NCBI RefSeq assembly: GCF_907165205.1
Contig: NC_058191.1
Location: forward strand, 31,576,064 to 31,640,063
DNA from: Coccinella septempunctata
Taxonomy: Eukaryota > Arthropoda > Insecta > Coleoptera > Coccinellidae
Length of the DNA stretch: 64,000 bases
Direction of reading: 5' to 3'
Shown: piece by piece, positions 36,470 through 48,600 of the stretch
Position numbering within the stretch: position 1 is the stretch's first letter
Layout: every line of letters starts with the position of its first letter
Notes under the pieces: model-generated
Database searches by the model: none
The model's input: the letters and a program-made list of their open reading frames with translations, nothing else
Told to the model about the DNA's origin: nothing
Position numbers and translations under genes: made by a program

Positions 36470-37020
36470 CCATATTAATTGACACAAAACAACATGATTG
36501 ATCGAATTTCCCTCTGTGAAATCTAGACCAAACGGAATGAAATCGCCGTTTCTTAAACGGGAATGAGAAATGGATCAAATTCGACAACACTGTATGAAAA
36601 CGATCGTGTTCAAAAGCGCGTGTTCAAACCAGAATTAGCATCTTTAGAACCCTGGGGTGCATTTTGTGGGACTAGAAAGGAATCATTTATTATTACTTGC
36701 TGCAATATGCAGCAATTGGAGTCTTTGGAGCTGGCGAATCCCCAGAACAGTACCATCTGCCATCTGGACAACGCCAGACCACTCACGTTTATAGTGACTC
36801 GCCAGGAACAGATTGAGTCCAAACCTGGTACCAAGCGATTACCATTCTCGCATTGCAAAACTTTCTCAGTGATTAAAATTTGGCATCAAGAAAATATTGT
36901 GAAAATTTATCAAAAGAGTTTTTGCCATGAGGGACCAAGACCTCTGAAAGAAGCATCATGAAGCTACATCTACGGAGAAAGAAGCTCAATTACAACGTCC
37001 AAATTAAAGTGAATATAAAA
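36470..37020 (+). pseudogene. Mariner-type transposase relic
   Basis: Across frames the plus strand shows NMIDRISLCE, KRNEIAVS, GNEKWIKFDN (family GDEKWIxYDN), then HLDNARP followed by VTRQ (family HQDNARPHT...VTRQ, containing the second catalytic Asp of the DD34D triad) and a tail like the family's REACENRLSQFF. There are multiple stops and frame changes. Terminal inverted repeats were not found. Confidence 0.75.
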
Positions 37021-39229
37021 CAACAATATTTTAACAACTGAAATTCAAGACAACGTTGGCTGTTGCTAGAAACCTAATTCCTCAGTAACATATGTATGGT
37101 CAGAAGCCGGCCTGTTATTGATATAAATAAATCGAACCAAATAAATCTACACTATTATTTTTCTCTACCTAAGTACGTGCGGAATGCAGAGTTATTCCGC
37201 TGAATTTCCTCGTATATCGAATTTTCAATATGTAATCCTGTCACCGAAAGTACACGACGTCACCTCGATAGCTAGCGTGAAAACTGCGGATATATGTAAA
37301 TATGATGCAAAAAATTCCGAATTATAGATCGAATCCATCATTGTTAAAACGTGAAAACACACAATATGGGCTATTTTCCGGTAGGCGAGACCGCTCTTAA
37401 TATATATTATGTCCCATAAAATTATATCAGCGCCGGAATATGTATATAAGTATCCTTTCTCCGCGATAAAACGTACCCTTCATATGTTATAGATCTATAG
37501 ATCACCTCCTTTTCTGCAAGAATAGCCATAAAAATATTATATGTCCTTTTCGCCAGAATAATGTAAAATCACTTTGGTGTAAGAGCATATTTATTTCGGC
37601 TCTTTATAGATTGCTGCGTACTTTCACTTTTAGGGAACGGAATATCATTTTTCTCCTTAGTTCCCAAGGTGATATATTGTTATAATATATGACGCGTGAG
37701 CAATGTTTGATGTCCATTTTATAGTCGAATGGAGCTTTTCAGTAAGCAACAACATCTGATCTTCAAAAAGAATGGAATCATTTTTTAACTGAGAGATATT
37801 CTGATATCTTCAAGTCAAATATAAAAGCAGCTCAATTGTAAATCATTAGGCACTACAATATCCATATTTAAGAAGTTCTGATGGTTTCCTGATTGATTTC
37901 TATTATTCTCTCAAAAGAATTCAGGAAATAATTGTGTTATCCCGAAAAAGTACAATCACGTCGAATTACTGTGAGCACACGTGAAGTGGTTGTGCAACTT
38001 ATGCCCATTTGCTGGAAGGTCCATAAATAATTGATGCTCCATTAATATTTGAATCCTCCATTATTCCCTTAAAAAATTACTGTTTTAAATTTTAATGGGG
38101 CATTAAATCTTAATGGACCATCCTGCAACTGGGCCTTATCCTAGTAAAATCATTTCATTTAGTTTCTGGTTTATGTCTATTAATTTAATACATTTGTACA
38201 CTTCTTTATATCAACGAACTAAGAGAAATTCAATCTTTTTCTCATCTATTTTATTTCGAACGCTAAATTTGAAAGACATTCTGTACATTTGCATGTACCC
38301 TTATGTATTCTTTTAGATGCCTTATGGTTCCTCTTCGATCACTAATTCTATCCTCGCGTCGCAGCACCTCGAACGACATTTTAATGTCCTCCCTCCGTCT
38401 TTTAATAAGTCTCGGTGCGCGGCGAAATAAAATATTCATTCGCACAAAGCCAATTTGATCCCCGAATTTAAAGTTGAGCAATTATGCGAGCTCACAGCCA
38501 AGTCGGTTGCGACGACACAACAATCGCGGCCCACTATATAGATTTCCGTAACAATAACATGTGACAGTGACGTGATGGATCACTAGACAATATGGAAGCA
38601 GAACCCTTCGGGAAGATATCGATAAGGGTCTTAGTTGACCGTTTCGAGAATACTGCCGGCTGCCACGTTGTCGCTCGCGGGGATTTATCGGAATATGACG
38701 GTGATGGATCTCGGCGAGCAGATAGAATGAGTCGTCGACTTCGTTTTGTGATTCTTTTGCAGAATGTGCAGATCACTTTTGAGCTATTGTGGTTACGCCG
38801 ACGATATTATGGTGGAATGGAGAGTAGAGAGTGACGAAAGCTGATTCGAAATCATAACCGAAAAACGAAATGAGAATGATCTCCATACATTCGGTATAGA
38901 AGAAATTACCTACTACGTCATCCATTTCTTTGGTATCAAATGGTCAGATCATATTCAGGAGAATGTTGGACAAAGTGCTAGATGAGCAACAAAAATTCCC
39001 TTGAGATCTTGAAAATAATCCTAGTTGGAATAAAGAGAACATGATCAAGTGAGGAACTAGAGATAATCATGTATCACAAACTCTAATCCACGACTATAAA
39101 GCTACAAAAAAATCAACAAATCCTCATTCAGATCCTCTCATTGATGATTCTTCGGTTGGTTATGTGTTGGTAAAGTAAGTGACTGCAGAATATTGAGGTA
39201 GGATTTCCGCTTGAATAGATAATTAACCA
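37021..39229. other. Intergenic, with a GC-richer stretch at 38.3-38.8 kb
   Basis: No supportable gene. Frames at 38263-38834 on both strands overlap each other in a locally GC-richer block, which explains them without coding. The block is a candidate conserved noncoding element of the dac upstream region, inferred from composition only. Confidence 0.4.
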
Positions 39230-39740
39230 TGATGTGGTATCTACATGTTTGTTCAATAAGAAATCCATTGAACATTAACCCAACCAAGACCTCAGTAATC
39301 CCTTTTACCTGGAAAGGGAAACTATGAAGTCCATCTGTAAGAATGGTGATATCACAGTGTTGAAGTCTGAAGTTGAATATCTGGATAGGATAGGATCTGT
39401 GGAATGAGCATTTTGAGATCGCTGATAGTGAATTAATGAAAAGCCTTGATGACGTGCAGAAATCTGGCTGGTAAAACTTGGGTATGTAACTCAAGAATAC
39501 TTCGATGGATAAACGTCATGATTGTGAGACCAGTAATCACATATGTGTGAATAGTCTGGCACGCCAAGGCAAGTCAGAACAGTACGAGGAAAACACTCGA
39601 CATAATACAAAGGCTAGCCTGTGTTTGCATCAATAAAGCTATGAGAACGTGACCAACTAGGGTACTTGAGATCATTACACATCTCACAGAGCTTCAGCTG
39701 TCGATATGCAGATAGATTGGCCCATGAGGATAGCCTGTGA
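39230..39740 (+). mobile_element. Decayed R1/jockey-like non-LTR retrotransposon fragment
   Basis: Plus-strand translation in pieces gives LNINPTKTSVIPFTWKGKL, then LAGKTWVCNSRILRW, MIVRPVITYV, W-HAKASQNSTRKTLDIIQRLACVCI. This is the end of the reverse transcriptase domain and the start of the RNase H region of R1-like elements (family: NPxKTxVVPFTRK...RPxxTYGxxVWW...LxxxQRLACxxITGA). Several stops and shifts. Confidence 0.75.
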
Positions 39741-40559
39741 ATATCTAGGGAAGGTAAGGGCGATGAGAGAATTAGAAAGTACTTCCTATCGTTGAAAATT
39801 TTCAGTGACGAGATGATAAAGAGCATCGACAAAACATTCACTACGATGCTGAAGGAGAAGGGGAACAGAATGCCCCCCCAAATCAACGAAAAACAAATAC
39901 TATTGAAAAAAAAAAGAAGAATTGAAAGAAAAAGAGTGCGTGCGGAAGAGGCACTTTGCGCACATGTTAGGAACAACATATTTCCTACGAGCGTTTGAAA
40001 CTTCTTGTGATTTCATGGAAAAAGTTTCTATAAAAATAATAATAAAAATAATGATATACTGATACCAGAGAACTTGAGGAAAGTTTAGATGGATAACTGT
40101 ACGCAAGTACATGGGGAATGCAGAGGAAAACCGTCTGCTCCGACAGGAAGTGCGGGTGGATCAGAATTCCAACGGACAGCAAGGAGCCAAGGAATGACCC
40201 GAACCCAACCACCACCACGAGCCCGAAAACCTGGAAAGGGCTCCAACACAGCTTAATCCTTATGATATCTGAGTTATCTGAGATATGAGAATGTTCCTCT
40301 GGAGAGCAGTGTGAAAGCCGCAAGGCTAAAGTCATATGTTTGGCAGGTGCATACAATTTCTGAAGTACAACTATCCGAGTTACGACGTAGGGACAAAACT
40401 TTAGATATTATATCCTACAGCTGATGAAATAAATATAAATTTCCTCTACCTATACATTGGAATTCTGAGTACTACTTACTATATGTACGCTCGACGGATA
40501 TAATATATTATTATCAACAATTGTTTTGTTTCCGAATTTTGTTCTTCTCATACAGTCTG

Positions 40560-40990
40560 ATCTCCGCTCGTTGCTGGAGGGAACAGTCGAGGGTGGCAAC
40601 ATGGTTCAGATCCCCGTTGTATCGTAGCAGAAACCGCGTGGGGCTTCACTTTCGCGCTGTCAAATTATGATTTATGCTTTGCTTTAAATTCAGCTCCGCG
40701 AGGACGTTTCTGTTGGCAATATATACGTCTTATTATTCGATTAGCCGATGCCTCCATCACCATCCATCCATCCGGCATTCAGCCATCCATCGCTCAAAGG
40801 GTGAAGCGTTTCGCATTGGTTCTCACGAGGACCCCGGCACACAGACGTCATCTAGCGCCCAAACAACAAAACGTGGGCCTAATTACCAATTTGTTTCGAT
40901 CCAAATGAACGTCAATAGGATCGCATTTACGACGGGGCACATCGGGGTTCTATTTACGTTTTTTTTTCTTGGTGATCAATCATTGACGTT
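40560..40990. promoter_or_regulatory. GC-richer island with homeodomain-like sites, possible enhancer
   Basis: A locally GC-rich, non-repetitive block with TAATTA, CAAATTATGATTTATG and other homeodomain-like words and no coherent frame, in the desert about 10 kb upstream of dac. Calling it an enhancer is inference. Confidence 0.25.
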
Positions 40991-42944
40991 TCTTTACGGT
41001 AGGTTTCACATTTCTGATGGCTAAACTTCAGTATGAATTCGAATTTGCACGAACAGCTTTGACTTTTTACTGACAATGGGTCATAGAACGATTTATTGAA
41101 TATTTTTTCACTTCAATAGTCAGCTCAACCCTCTTAGTACCTATTTATTTTGGTCTTTTTATCTGCGCACAAATGCGCGAGAAAGTGAAAACCATACTGT
41201 CTTCGGCCAAAATGGATTTAAAGGAGCTTTCTGCGGGAACCGAATGATTTCCTATACCTATAGCATAGCACTTTTCACGACACGCCGGAATACCCGAAAA
41301 ATGCCAACATAAGCATTAGACGTCCCTTGCGATATTCCTTGACACTATATCAATGATCAGGGAAGACTATTAATTACCATTTTGAAAAACACACTACGTC
41401 ACCTTTTTCTATTCCTATCGTTCATATATCTAATCGAATCTCCACTCCACACCTTCGACAGTCGACAATGTGTCTTTTTATTGCAAAGCCGACTGAACAG
41501 AGCTCCTCTTCATACTTCAGAATGAAAAGAGAGTACTGATATTGGATTTGCTGATTAGTATTAGGGGTTATAGGAATTATCATCAAAATTGAATACAATT
41601 GAATACAACACAAATAATTCCTTTCATTTAACTATATAAGGCAGACAGTCTCTGACTTTGATGGGAGTAAACCACCAATCGTGGGCTGTGTACCAACTAC
41701 ATAAAAGATTTCATAATGAAACCATCAATCCCTTTGCCAGATTGGCGTCAAGAATGCATCGAAAAGATGTTGAAATTTCTGAAAATACCTATTTACTAAG
41801 GAGTGGATGTGAAATGTAATGGATGTTATAAGAAAGCAAAACAATCAAGCTTTTTAGAGAAGCTGAAATTCGAAGAAAGTTGAAAAAGCGTCTATTCAGT
41901 TGAAAGATTTTTTCCTAAACAATATAGTGTTCTAATTTTAGCAGGAAGTCGGCGAGTTTCTTTGTCGAGTGAAGTTTTCATTTTTGACTGATAATGACAT
42001 TATTTAAAAATGTGCAAAATGGGCAGAAACCACAATTTCACAAGCCATTCAGAGAAATTATAAATCTTACTGATGCCGATGATAATCAATCTACTTATTC
42101 GATCGAAAGGGCGTGAGGACAGCATCCAAATGTTTCACCTTATGAGCGTTAATAAACGCTTACCTAATAAGGTTATGTTATTTTTCGCAGGAAAAATACC
42201 TACTATTTCTCCGTACCTTTGATGTTAACTTGTTTACTTCTATCGATTGTTACTGACCCAGTAACAGTGTTCTACGGATAACAGAAGAGCACATAATTCA
42301 ACATTGATTAATCACAAACAGAAAAATTTGATGGAAGAAAAATGATCAATAAAATAGCAAATTAAAAAAAAATAAATATTTGATGTTCAAAGAGAATTTG
42401 AAAGGGCAACCTACTTATGCTTTTCAAGAGTGATGAAGGACGATGAAAATAAATTCCACGTGAGGACAAAACATAGAGGTATTCCAAGTAATCACAATTA
42501 TATTCGGGGAGGATTTGGCGTTGTAGTTCCTTCTCCTCAAAGCAGAGAAAATGAAGTAAATGAAATGAATATGTCCTTGAATATGGAACACCATTTAATT
42601 GAGATATTTGAATACAGATAATACATGGATGGAAATAACATCACAAATTATTCTTATTTCGAAATGAAATAGCGACATTTTTCACGAGGCTGTGGCTCTT
42701 TTGCATCATAACCTTTTGGAATTTTATGGCTATTTTCTTCTAGATATCGATTGAAATTCAATCTGGGAGGATTCTGCATTTTCTGAAGCTTTTTAGGGTT
42801 TTCATTCCCAAACTCTAAATTAAAAAATTGAAATAACCGATTTGCTCCTGCGTAAATTCTTGCACTAATTTGTCAGGAGCAAATCAAGTAGAAAAAATTG
42901 TTGCCTAACAATGAACTAAAAAAAGGAACTTTGAAATTATAATT

Positions 42945-42986
42945 ATGTAGTAACGCTTCGGTGTCTATATCAGACTCCCTCATCAG
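42945..42986 (-). ncRNA. Hammerhead-like core motif
   Basis: On the minus strand an exact CTGATGA (42986-42980), one extra G, a hairpin (7 pairs with one mismatch: 42978-42972 with 42966-42960, 5-base loop), then GAAG in place of GAAA (42959-42956) followed by CGTTA. The order matches a hammerhead core, with the last A changed to G. It has the same extra base after CTGANGA as the other copies here. Confidence 0.35.
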
Positions 42987-44976
42987 ATGAAGGTAAATTA
43001 CTGAAAATCTTTTGAATTCTAGCTTTTATTTGACATCATTTTGGCGAATCTGCGTATATAGATCTGCGGAATTACTCTTATTACGTTTTACTATAAACTA
43101 TGATGGGTGATAGAAAAAACATGCTTTAAATCATTTCAACATAGCCCCTTGACAATAGAATATATGTCATGGTTCGGTAACAAATGCATATTTTACTATA
43201 TATTCGAATAAGAGCAAGATTATGACGCTGATTATACCGGCTAGATCTGAGTGTTTTCAGTAGTCAATTCTGTTGCGAAGAGTACCTACGGGTGGTTAAT
43301 AACGGCCGTCGAAAGCAACTAAAACTCATGACATCAACATAATACCACAATAAAATCGGTTCATACATTGGTATCGATATGAAGGAAGTGAGGTTATTAA
43401 GCAATTCGTTGCAGATGAAATACTCACATTAGTGGTCATAAAATGAGTTGATGAACTAGCTTCTTTTAATATAAGAACGAAGGAAATGAAATATATCGAT
43501 CGTAAAGGCATATTTTCCGGATTTCAATTTATTTTCCACACAGGGTTGGACTTGATACCTGAAGATATAATTATATATTTTTTACTTAAGGTATTAAAGC
43601 ACGTTGGAAACAATTTTGTGATATGAGCTCATCAATATAAACTCAAACTGACCATGTTAAAGTTTAAAAGTGTGTTAAATAATTTTAACCCGGTTAACTC
43701 TATGAAGTTTGGAGTTAATTTTCTGGGATTTTAATGCCCGAAGAAAACGGAAATAAATAGTCGTATTAAGGAACGTCTCCTAGAATCTAGGGCGGGGGGC
43801 ATATGCCCCTGGATCCGCTACTGGCATCAAACCTTGGACCTAGACTTCTCAACCCATGACACACGATACCTCATCTCATCGAAGTACCAGAATATTATTG
43901 AAGAATATGGCAATTTTTAAATAAATGTTTTGAATCCTAAAGCATCGCCTGTTCAAATTCCCATAATAAAAGGCTCTTTAAACGCATGGACGCAAACGCC
44001 AACGCGATTAATGAGGAATTTGTAGATCTACCATATAACTTTTTTTCTTCATTGCGATTTTTTTTAGTGGTTAAATAACTTATCCTAGTAAAAATAATGT
44101 AATTCAGTTTCTAGTTTCATTGCAGACTGATGTTTCAGAGTTTCTTATTGCTTATTGCGATAAAAGTTTTTTCCGTTAGAGCAACTAAAATTCGCATTTA
44201 TTTTCTATACAGATAGTCGAACGATATCGAATATCGGTTATCATGCTTGGTTACTGTGCGGCTCCATTTGATCCAATAATTTGTCTCAATTTTAATACAA
44301 CTTCAAAATTCACAAGCTTTATTCCGTTGCAAAAAAATCCTTTTTGTAGTGAGGATTTGAACTAAATATCTGTTCCTTTCATGCAGACAAAACTCCCTTA
44401 ATATTTCCATCTTATTATCTATCGCACAGCGTCCCAGTAATCGATGCAAACCGAAAAAGTCAAGATGTTTGTAAACCGAAACCGATTAGTATTTGTGCAA
44501 ACGAATAGAAATAAGGGGGTTTCCATTCCTCCATGGAGAAAGGGACACAAAACACCAGTTAGTCCCGGTTATCAGCAGTCGGCATACGCTTTCCTAATAT
44601 CCTTTGATCGAAATGATTTATGACCAGGCACGGATGTATCGGGACAACGAATCCTTCCTTTCAACGTCCCGTTTCACACTTAGCTTGCGAATTATTCAAC
44701 TTACGCGTAAGCCATTTGTAGAATTTGATTGATGCTAGGGTTGAGGAATTGGATTAAACGTTCGATACTGTAAGGGACGTTTTCATGTGGCGAAATAACT
44801 AGAACTTGTGGAAATTAGTTCCTCAATAGACCCCTGCGATATAATATGGCAGTCTCCTCCCAAAAATATCCTTAAAGATAGTGCTTAATTTCATCAGCAG
44901 TGAGAATCATTTCTATATTAATTTGAATGGGTTGTTGAATAATGTGTATGTATGCACAAAAGTACTCATTTTCGGA

Positions 44977-45012
44977 AATCTAGAAGGCTTTTTCTGAAAA
45001 GCCTTCTAGATT
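44977..45012. repeat. Perfect 16-bp hairpin with 4-base loop
   Basis: AATCTAGAAGGCTTTT (44977-44992), loop TCTG, then its exact complement (44997-45012). It lies about 210 bp upstream of the hammerhead-like motif at 45.23 kb and may be part of the same element. Confidence 0.85.
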
Positions 45013-45225
45013 GTCCCCGCATCAATTTAAAAAATGCAACCACGTATATAATTTCACAAGAAGGAAAACATTTTTCAACCAGATTTCTGACCATTTTGCT
45101 TGTGTGAAAAATAACTTCCCTATAGGAAGCGATCAAAACACTTACCGACTTGTCACTTACTCACCTAAGAAACGAAAACAATATTCACGTTCGTGAAGTG
45201 ATGGAAGCTGGAGTTATTTCCCGTC

Positions 45226-45260
45226 CTGAAGACGTCCCAGACCAGGGTCGAAACGTTGAC
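45226..45260 (+). ncRNA. Hammerhead-like core motif
   Basis: Exact CTGAAGA (45226-45232), one extra C, GTCCC (45234-45238) pairing with GGGTC (45245-45249, one U-U mismatch) across a 6-base loop, then exact GAAA (45250-45253) and CGTT. Both conserved boxes are intact. Helix III would be minimal, as in Penelope-like elements and retrozymes. Confidence 0.4.
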
Positions 45261-45639
45261 TTATGGAATATATAAAGAATAGATAAAACATCAGCATTGC
45301 CTTTCACCTTTTCGAGAATATCTATTGAGGGATGGTCTACCAATCCTCATCCTAGCTGATCCCTTGGTAAACAGCCTCTGCAATTTGAAATTGGTTTTAA
45401 TTAATTACAAACTGTTAACGATCCTCTCAGGTTTTATTGAAATGCCGAACTTTTTTTGGAGATGTTTTCGTTGCGGAATTTTCAATTATACGAATATTTC
45501 ATGAGTATTCACAATATCATGAGGTGGAGCAATGTTTCCATTTTTCGTTACTGAATTTATGTATCCGATACTTTAAAAAATCCATGATTGATCTAGAATC
45601 TGAATGATGTCAGTTTAACTAGGATAATTTTATTTAACG

Positions 45640-45674
45640 ATATATCTGTTTCGCTATCACAATAGCATCTTCAG
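45640..45674 (-). ncRNA. Hammerhead-like core motif
   Basis: On the minus strand an exact CTGAAGA (45674-45668), one extra T, a perfect 5-bp hairpin GCTAT/ATAGC (45666-45662 / 45657-45653), then exact GAAA (45652-45649) and C. CAGATATATCG, which can form a short helix III, then TT follow. A GTAATA repeat flanks it at about 45680. Confidence 0.4.
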
Positions 45675-45699
45675 GAAATAGTAATAGTAATAGTAATCT

Positions 45700-48600
45700 T
45701 TATTTTATTCATGCTTTACAATGATTTAACGTTTGCACTCGGTAGCTGAAAGTATACTCGAAAACTTTGGAATTTTAAGCTGAAGGCGATCTCAAAAAAT
45801 TGAGGACATGAAAAGTTCGCTACAAGACACTTAGAGGACCTGCGGGATCTGATTTGTATTTTTGAATATATTGAAACCAAAATAGTTTGAACTTGACTTC
45901 TACAAGAAGAGATTCAAAGGACAAAGAAGTCTTCGATGCTTCTTAGAAGACGTTCATGATCTAATAAATGTTGACTTCTTTCTCGACCGGTTCAGACCTG
46001 CTAACCATTTTTCTTCCAATTCCAATACAAAGTTACAAATTTTCATTGCAGTCGCCCATTATTCACTTAATGAACATGTCGATGAAGGTAGATGATGGTG
46101 TATCAACAATAGTTCACTGATAAATCCATACTATGTTTTGATGTTGAATTGAAGAGCTGTGCTTGCGGAGACAAAAGCTTGCTATCTAATGACGTCGTCA
46201 CATGTTGATGGTTATAATAAGCAATCGCACCGATAACCACACATATAGTCCCCATGACTATCGAGGGGGTATAAATATATGCTTCTATTATGTGTCGGTT
46301 CTCTATTATCATAAATGTTGCCGGTCAGTATCCAAACAATGCTGGAATGTCAGATAGGCAAACACAATTATCCATATTTGTAAAAATACTAATCGAGCTA
46401 CACCGAATGAGTTATTATTGCATGGAAAATCTCGGAAAATTAGGAATTTATGAGATACGTTAAAATGCACCGCATTACTAATACAATGAACGATCGTTCA
46501 CTGACGTTTTGTTGCGTTATTAGTTGTTATTTTAGCCCCAAATTTTAACTGGATAACGGGCGTTGTATCGATCGAGTGACAAGCGTGTTTGAGTTTGGAC
46601 TTAAAAAATTCAGAATGCTCATGAAAATTTCGTATGGAAAATGCATTGTTGAATTGGTAAGCGCACTTGAATCTTATTTTCTGGTAATAACTTCATAAAT
46701 TTAGATGAGTGGTTACAGATTATTCCTGGCAACCTTTGAATGTTTGTATTAAAACTTCTTAATTTTTCTTAATTTACTGTTCAATGTGTAAACAAATTCA
46801 TAGGAAAAATGTTCGAAAGGTAACATATTAAAAGGTCTACAAGTTCTCAATGAGGTGTATCGGTATATCGCATTTTACTAGGAAATTCATCTCAAATACT
46901 GTTTTTGAAGTCATTTTGTCCTTGTCACATCTGATTATACCCACAAAGGGACATTTCAAACTCTGAGATATAAAGGGAGAGTATTTGACTTTTCCCTACA
47001 TATATTTCAACAGTAGATTCTTGACGTCAGGATAAACACTTTTTTCATAATTTTTTCCGTTTCGGCTAAGATAAAAATTTAGCCATTTTAAGTTTTCATA
47101 TTGAGCTATGCCACTCCTGAAAACCTAAAAATATTTCCAATCATTAAATATACCATTTCAACTTTGGATATCAGCTACATTATAACGGCGTTTCCTTGGT
47201 TGTCTCGATCGCCAGGTATTCTTAAAAAAATGAAAATCACAGTGCAATGAGCAAACAGTCTACTTTATACAACTCAGAGAGTTTTTCTCGAAATTACATT
47301 CAATTAGCCATGCAAAAGTTGTGAATTCACGTAGTGAGCTGTACGAAACGAAAAGGGAATCTGATCACAAACGCGCCACGGGTGTTACGGATTCGTTCGC
47401 CAGCCAGAACCAAGGTTAACACTTAACCGAAAATGGTGTCGGAACTCAGCGGGGTTAGGGTTTGAGCAAGACGGCACAGAAATACTGCGGTGCACCTCTG
47501 AGTGCTTTCTATTCCCCCCCGGGTTTTCACACCAGCATAGATTTACTAGCAGTAGAGGTGGATATGCCAAGAAAAGAAACGGTAGTTCACCCCTGAGTGC
47601 GCTCTGCTCCTCCTGGGTTTTCACACCAGCAGAGAATCATAATTACAGTAGGAGTGGAACACAAATCGTGGCAAAGGATGGGTAAAGGTGGTGGCTGAGG
47701 TTCCCAGATAATTGTATGGAGTGCTGGCTTACCTCCGGACTCTGGACGGCCCGTCTAGAGGATCGGTTTCAACAATTGCCCTTGCACCGTTGGGTTCCTT
47801 CATAATTTACTATGACGATAAAAAAAAATTAATGATAGAATTACGGAAAAAGTTGAACGGTTAGGAATACCGACTACAAAACTGTTTGGACGTAGGTACC
47901 TTGAAAGAAATTCGCGGACTACGTAATACCGGATTAATCAAAGTTTGAATGACTGTAAGATAGGACTGCAAAACTCTGACAGAACAAAAATAATTGAAAA
48001 CTACAATGAAGTTATAGAATTTGAATCGCCACTAGATCCGGAATCACTACTCATTAACTGGTTACTCGAATACTCAGTTCAGAATGAATTAATACAAGCT
48101 ACTGCACTGATACTCAAGATTAATACTTGTGAATTTCGGCACGGATTGCTTTCCTGTAAGGAATTTTTCTCGTGCAAAAAAATTGACAGTTTTAAATCGA
48201 ATCTAGTGCAATATCTTAACAATTCGTTAAATTATTTTACAATTTTTGAGTTATTCGTTCCGTTGTAGGTAGCGACCTACCTATATACCTATACCATCAT
48301 TCAGTTTGGAAAAACCCCCCAATGCGTCTCACGACTCTGATTTACCGAAACCACGCCTAATTGTCGCATTTTTTCTAATTGAGTGTCTACGGTTGTCGGA
48401 AGGAAGAGTGCTCGGGAAACACTGAAAGTAATGGAGGATACCAGAGAGGGGTGAGCACCCTTCCAGTGGACCAAACCGCTTTCGCTTTCCAGATGCCTGG
48501 GAGTCGCTTCTATAAGGACGAGTTTCGACGATGGACCACTTTATATCACTAACCTACTGACCATGATATTGTGCCATCCTGTATCGGGGGGATATTCGAT

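Noticed and set aside
38263..38834. Opposing frames in a GC-richer block
   Set aside because: Both strands are open at once, which is typical of composition bias, and no domain or splice pattern supports coding.
39614..40356. Long minus-strand frames (121-123 codons)
   Set aside because: They are antisense to, or downstream of, a decayed R1-like element read on the plus strand, and hydrophobic low-complexity content suggests chance.
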